Source of the DNA: Ichthyophthirius multifiliis
Lineage: Eukaryota > Ciliophora > Oligohymenophorea > Hymenostomatida
Direction of reading: 5' to 3'
DNA length: 35,899 bases
Assembly: GCF_000220395.1 (NCBI RefSeq)
Contig: NW_004087034.1
Coordinates: 6,559 to 42,457 of the forward strand
A program made the position numbers and the translations under genes. The notes beneath the pieces are model-generated. The model did not search any database, was not told the origin of the DNA, and saw only the letters and a program-made list of their open reading frames with translations. Each line of letters begins with the position of its first letter. Position 1 is the stretch's first letter. Positions 34,833 to 35,899 of the stretch are shown one piece after another.

Positions 34833-35561
34833 ATGAATTTCTAATAAAGATTTAAAGGTAAAATATCTCATATAAGTAAAGACCTTTAATCATCAATAAC
34901 ATAAACAAATCAAACCGGAAAAGTAGATTTAAAAAATTTTAAATTATCTGATGAATTTAAAATAAGTGATAAGTAGAAAAAGCAAGAATAAAGCAAATAA
35001 ATAAACAGCAAAAGAATACAATACAGATTATAAAATAATCCAAAAATAAATAATACTTATTAAGAATATTTTCCATAGTTAAATAATATCTAATAACCCG
35101 AAATTCAAACATCAAAAATTTAAAATGAGTAACTATCTCTTATGTAGATTTAAAGAAAAGTTAATCAGAAAAATCAAATTAAAGTAGAAAAATCTTAAAA
35201 TAAATTATAAAATATAAATGTTGAATAAGCAATAAATGATATAAATAGTATAAAATATTAATTAAGGTTTTTCAATCTAAATTAATAATAAATAGGAAAT
35301 CGTTTTAACTCCAAATAAAAAGAAATTATTTAACCAATTTAAAATTTGGAATATTTTTTTAAAAAGTTACAACTTTTAGAACAAAATAAATATTAATCTT
35401 GGGTTGAAAGCTAATATTAGAATGATAAAAATATTTAGGGATAAAGTTATATAGAAGAAAATAAGTTAGTAAAAAATCAAGATAATAAATAGAAATTTAT
35501 ATAAAGTTTATATTATTAAAAATAGTATGATTTATTTTAAAAATATAATTTAAAACATTGA
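34833..35561 (+). CDS. hypothetical Asn/Gln/Lys-rich protein, 242 aa
   Basis: A single exon of 243 codons from ATG at 34833 to TGA at 35559 stays open through many TAA/TAG Gln codons. The start MNFQQRFKGKISHISKDLQS is basic. A mixed segment near residues 45-60 (KVDLKNFKLSDEFKISDK) is followed by a long Gln/Asn/Ile-rich middle and a C-terminal part with aromatic residues (NLEYFFKKLQLLEQNKYQSW). No membrane helix, signal peptide or known motif is seen. The composition suggests a disordered or coiled protein. I do not recognise a family; lack of a TGA over 240 codons is only weak evidence in A/T-rich DNA, but the varied residues support coding. Confidence 0.65.
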
Positions 35562-35899
35562 AATATAAAATAAAAAAATTAATAATATATTGGACTTATT
35601 TTTATTTATTTTATAAATATATATTAAATTTTCATAAATTTATGTAATTTATATTTATTAGAACTATTTTATTGAAAAAAAAATGAGTAGAAAATTTTTA
35701 AAAATCTATAATTATATTTTATATAGTATTTCAGAAAAATTTTAAATTAGGGATATTTTTTATATTTAAAAAAATGTAAAAAATATCATAATCAATAAAT
35801 AAATTAAGTATATATTTTTTTATTAATAATTTTTTATTATTAATATTATTAAATTTATTTATATTTATTTATTTAAATATATATTAATTTTGTATTTAA
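35562..35899. other. intergenic A/T sequence to the window end
   Basis: A/T-rich sequence after the last stop. No gene or repeat of note is seen before the window ends. Confidence 0.6.

Overview
The window looks like macronuclear DNA of a hymenostome ciliate, most like Ichthyophthirius, or Tetrahymena as second choice. That assignment is inference. It rests on very high A+T content, reading frames that stay open only if TAA and TAG are read as glutamine with TGA as the sole stop (nuclear code 6), and many short A/T-rich GT...AG introns. Because of the recoding, a standard-code search sees only fragments of the real genes. All coding calls below use code 6, with exons joined by hand from frame continuity and family motifs.

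Layout. 1-1467 (+) is the 3' part of a YANK/STK32-like AGC kinase. 1802-3305 (+) is an unrecognised Asn/Gln/Lys-rich protein. 3578-5210 (-) is an SLC49/FLVCR-like MFS transporter. 6090-10619 (+) is SPAG17/PF6, a ciliary central-apparatus protein. 11152-~11835 (+) is a secreted or membrane DOMON-domain protein with a disturbed 3' half. 12310-14841 (-) is a two-domain cyclic-nucleotide-binding protein. 15199-18543 (+) is a Nup98 autoproteolytic domain joined to a Nup96-like region, without FG repeats. 18619-20814 (-) is an intronless HEAT/TOG-like protein. 21755-22663 (+) is a tandem OB-fold protein. 23141-23626 (+) is an alveolin-like cortical protein. 24598-24798 (+) is a possible small membrane protein. 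25317-25997 (-) is an acylated Cu/Zn-SOD-like protein lacking two copper ligands. 26267-27801 (-) is the DNA primase small subunit. 28356-29249 (+) is an SLC25A38-type mitochondrial carrier. 29573-33234 (-) is meckelin/TMEM67. 33596-34430 (+) is a mitochondrial thioredoxin-fold protein. 34833-35561 (+) is an unrecognised small protein.

The genes are ordinary single-copy eukaryotic genes on both strands, separated by A/T-only spacers. There is no operon logic. I saw no mobile element, rRNA, tRNA, CRISPR or telomere repeat. Two genes are ciliary (SPAG17, meckelin) and one is probably cortical (alveolin-like), as expected for a ciliate.

The most unusual items are the SOD-like protein (predicted dual acylation, zinc site kept, copper site broken) and the FG-less Nup98 autoproteolytic domain. 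At least three otherwise well-conserved genes (DOMON, Nup98-96, primase) contain a one-base frame break in or next to A/T-rich sequence. These look more like sequence errors than pseudogenes, but need reads to decide.
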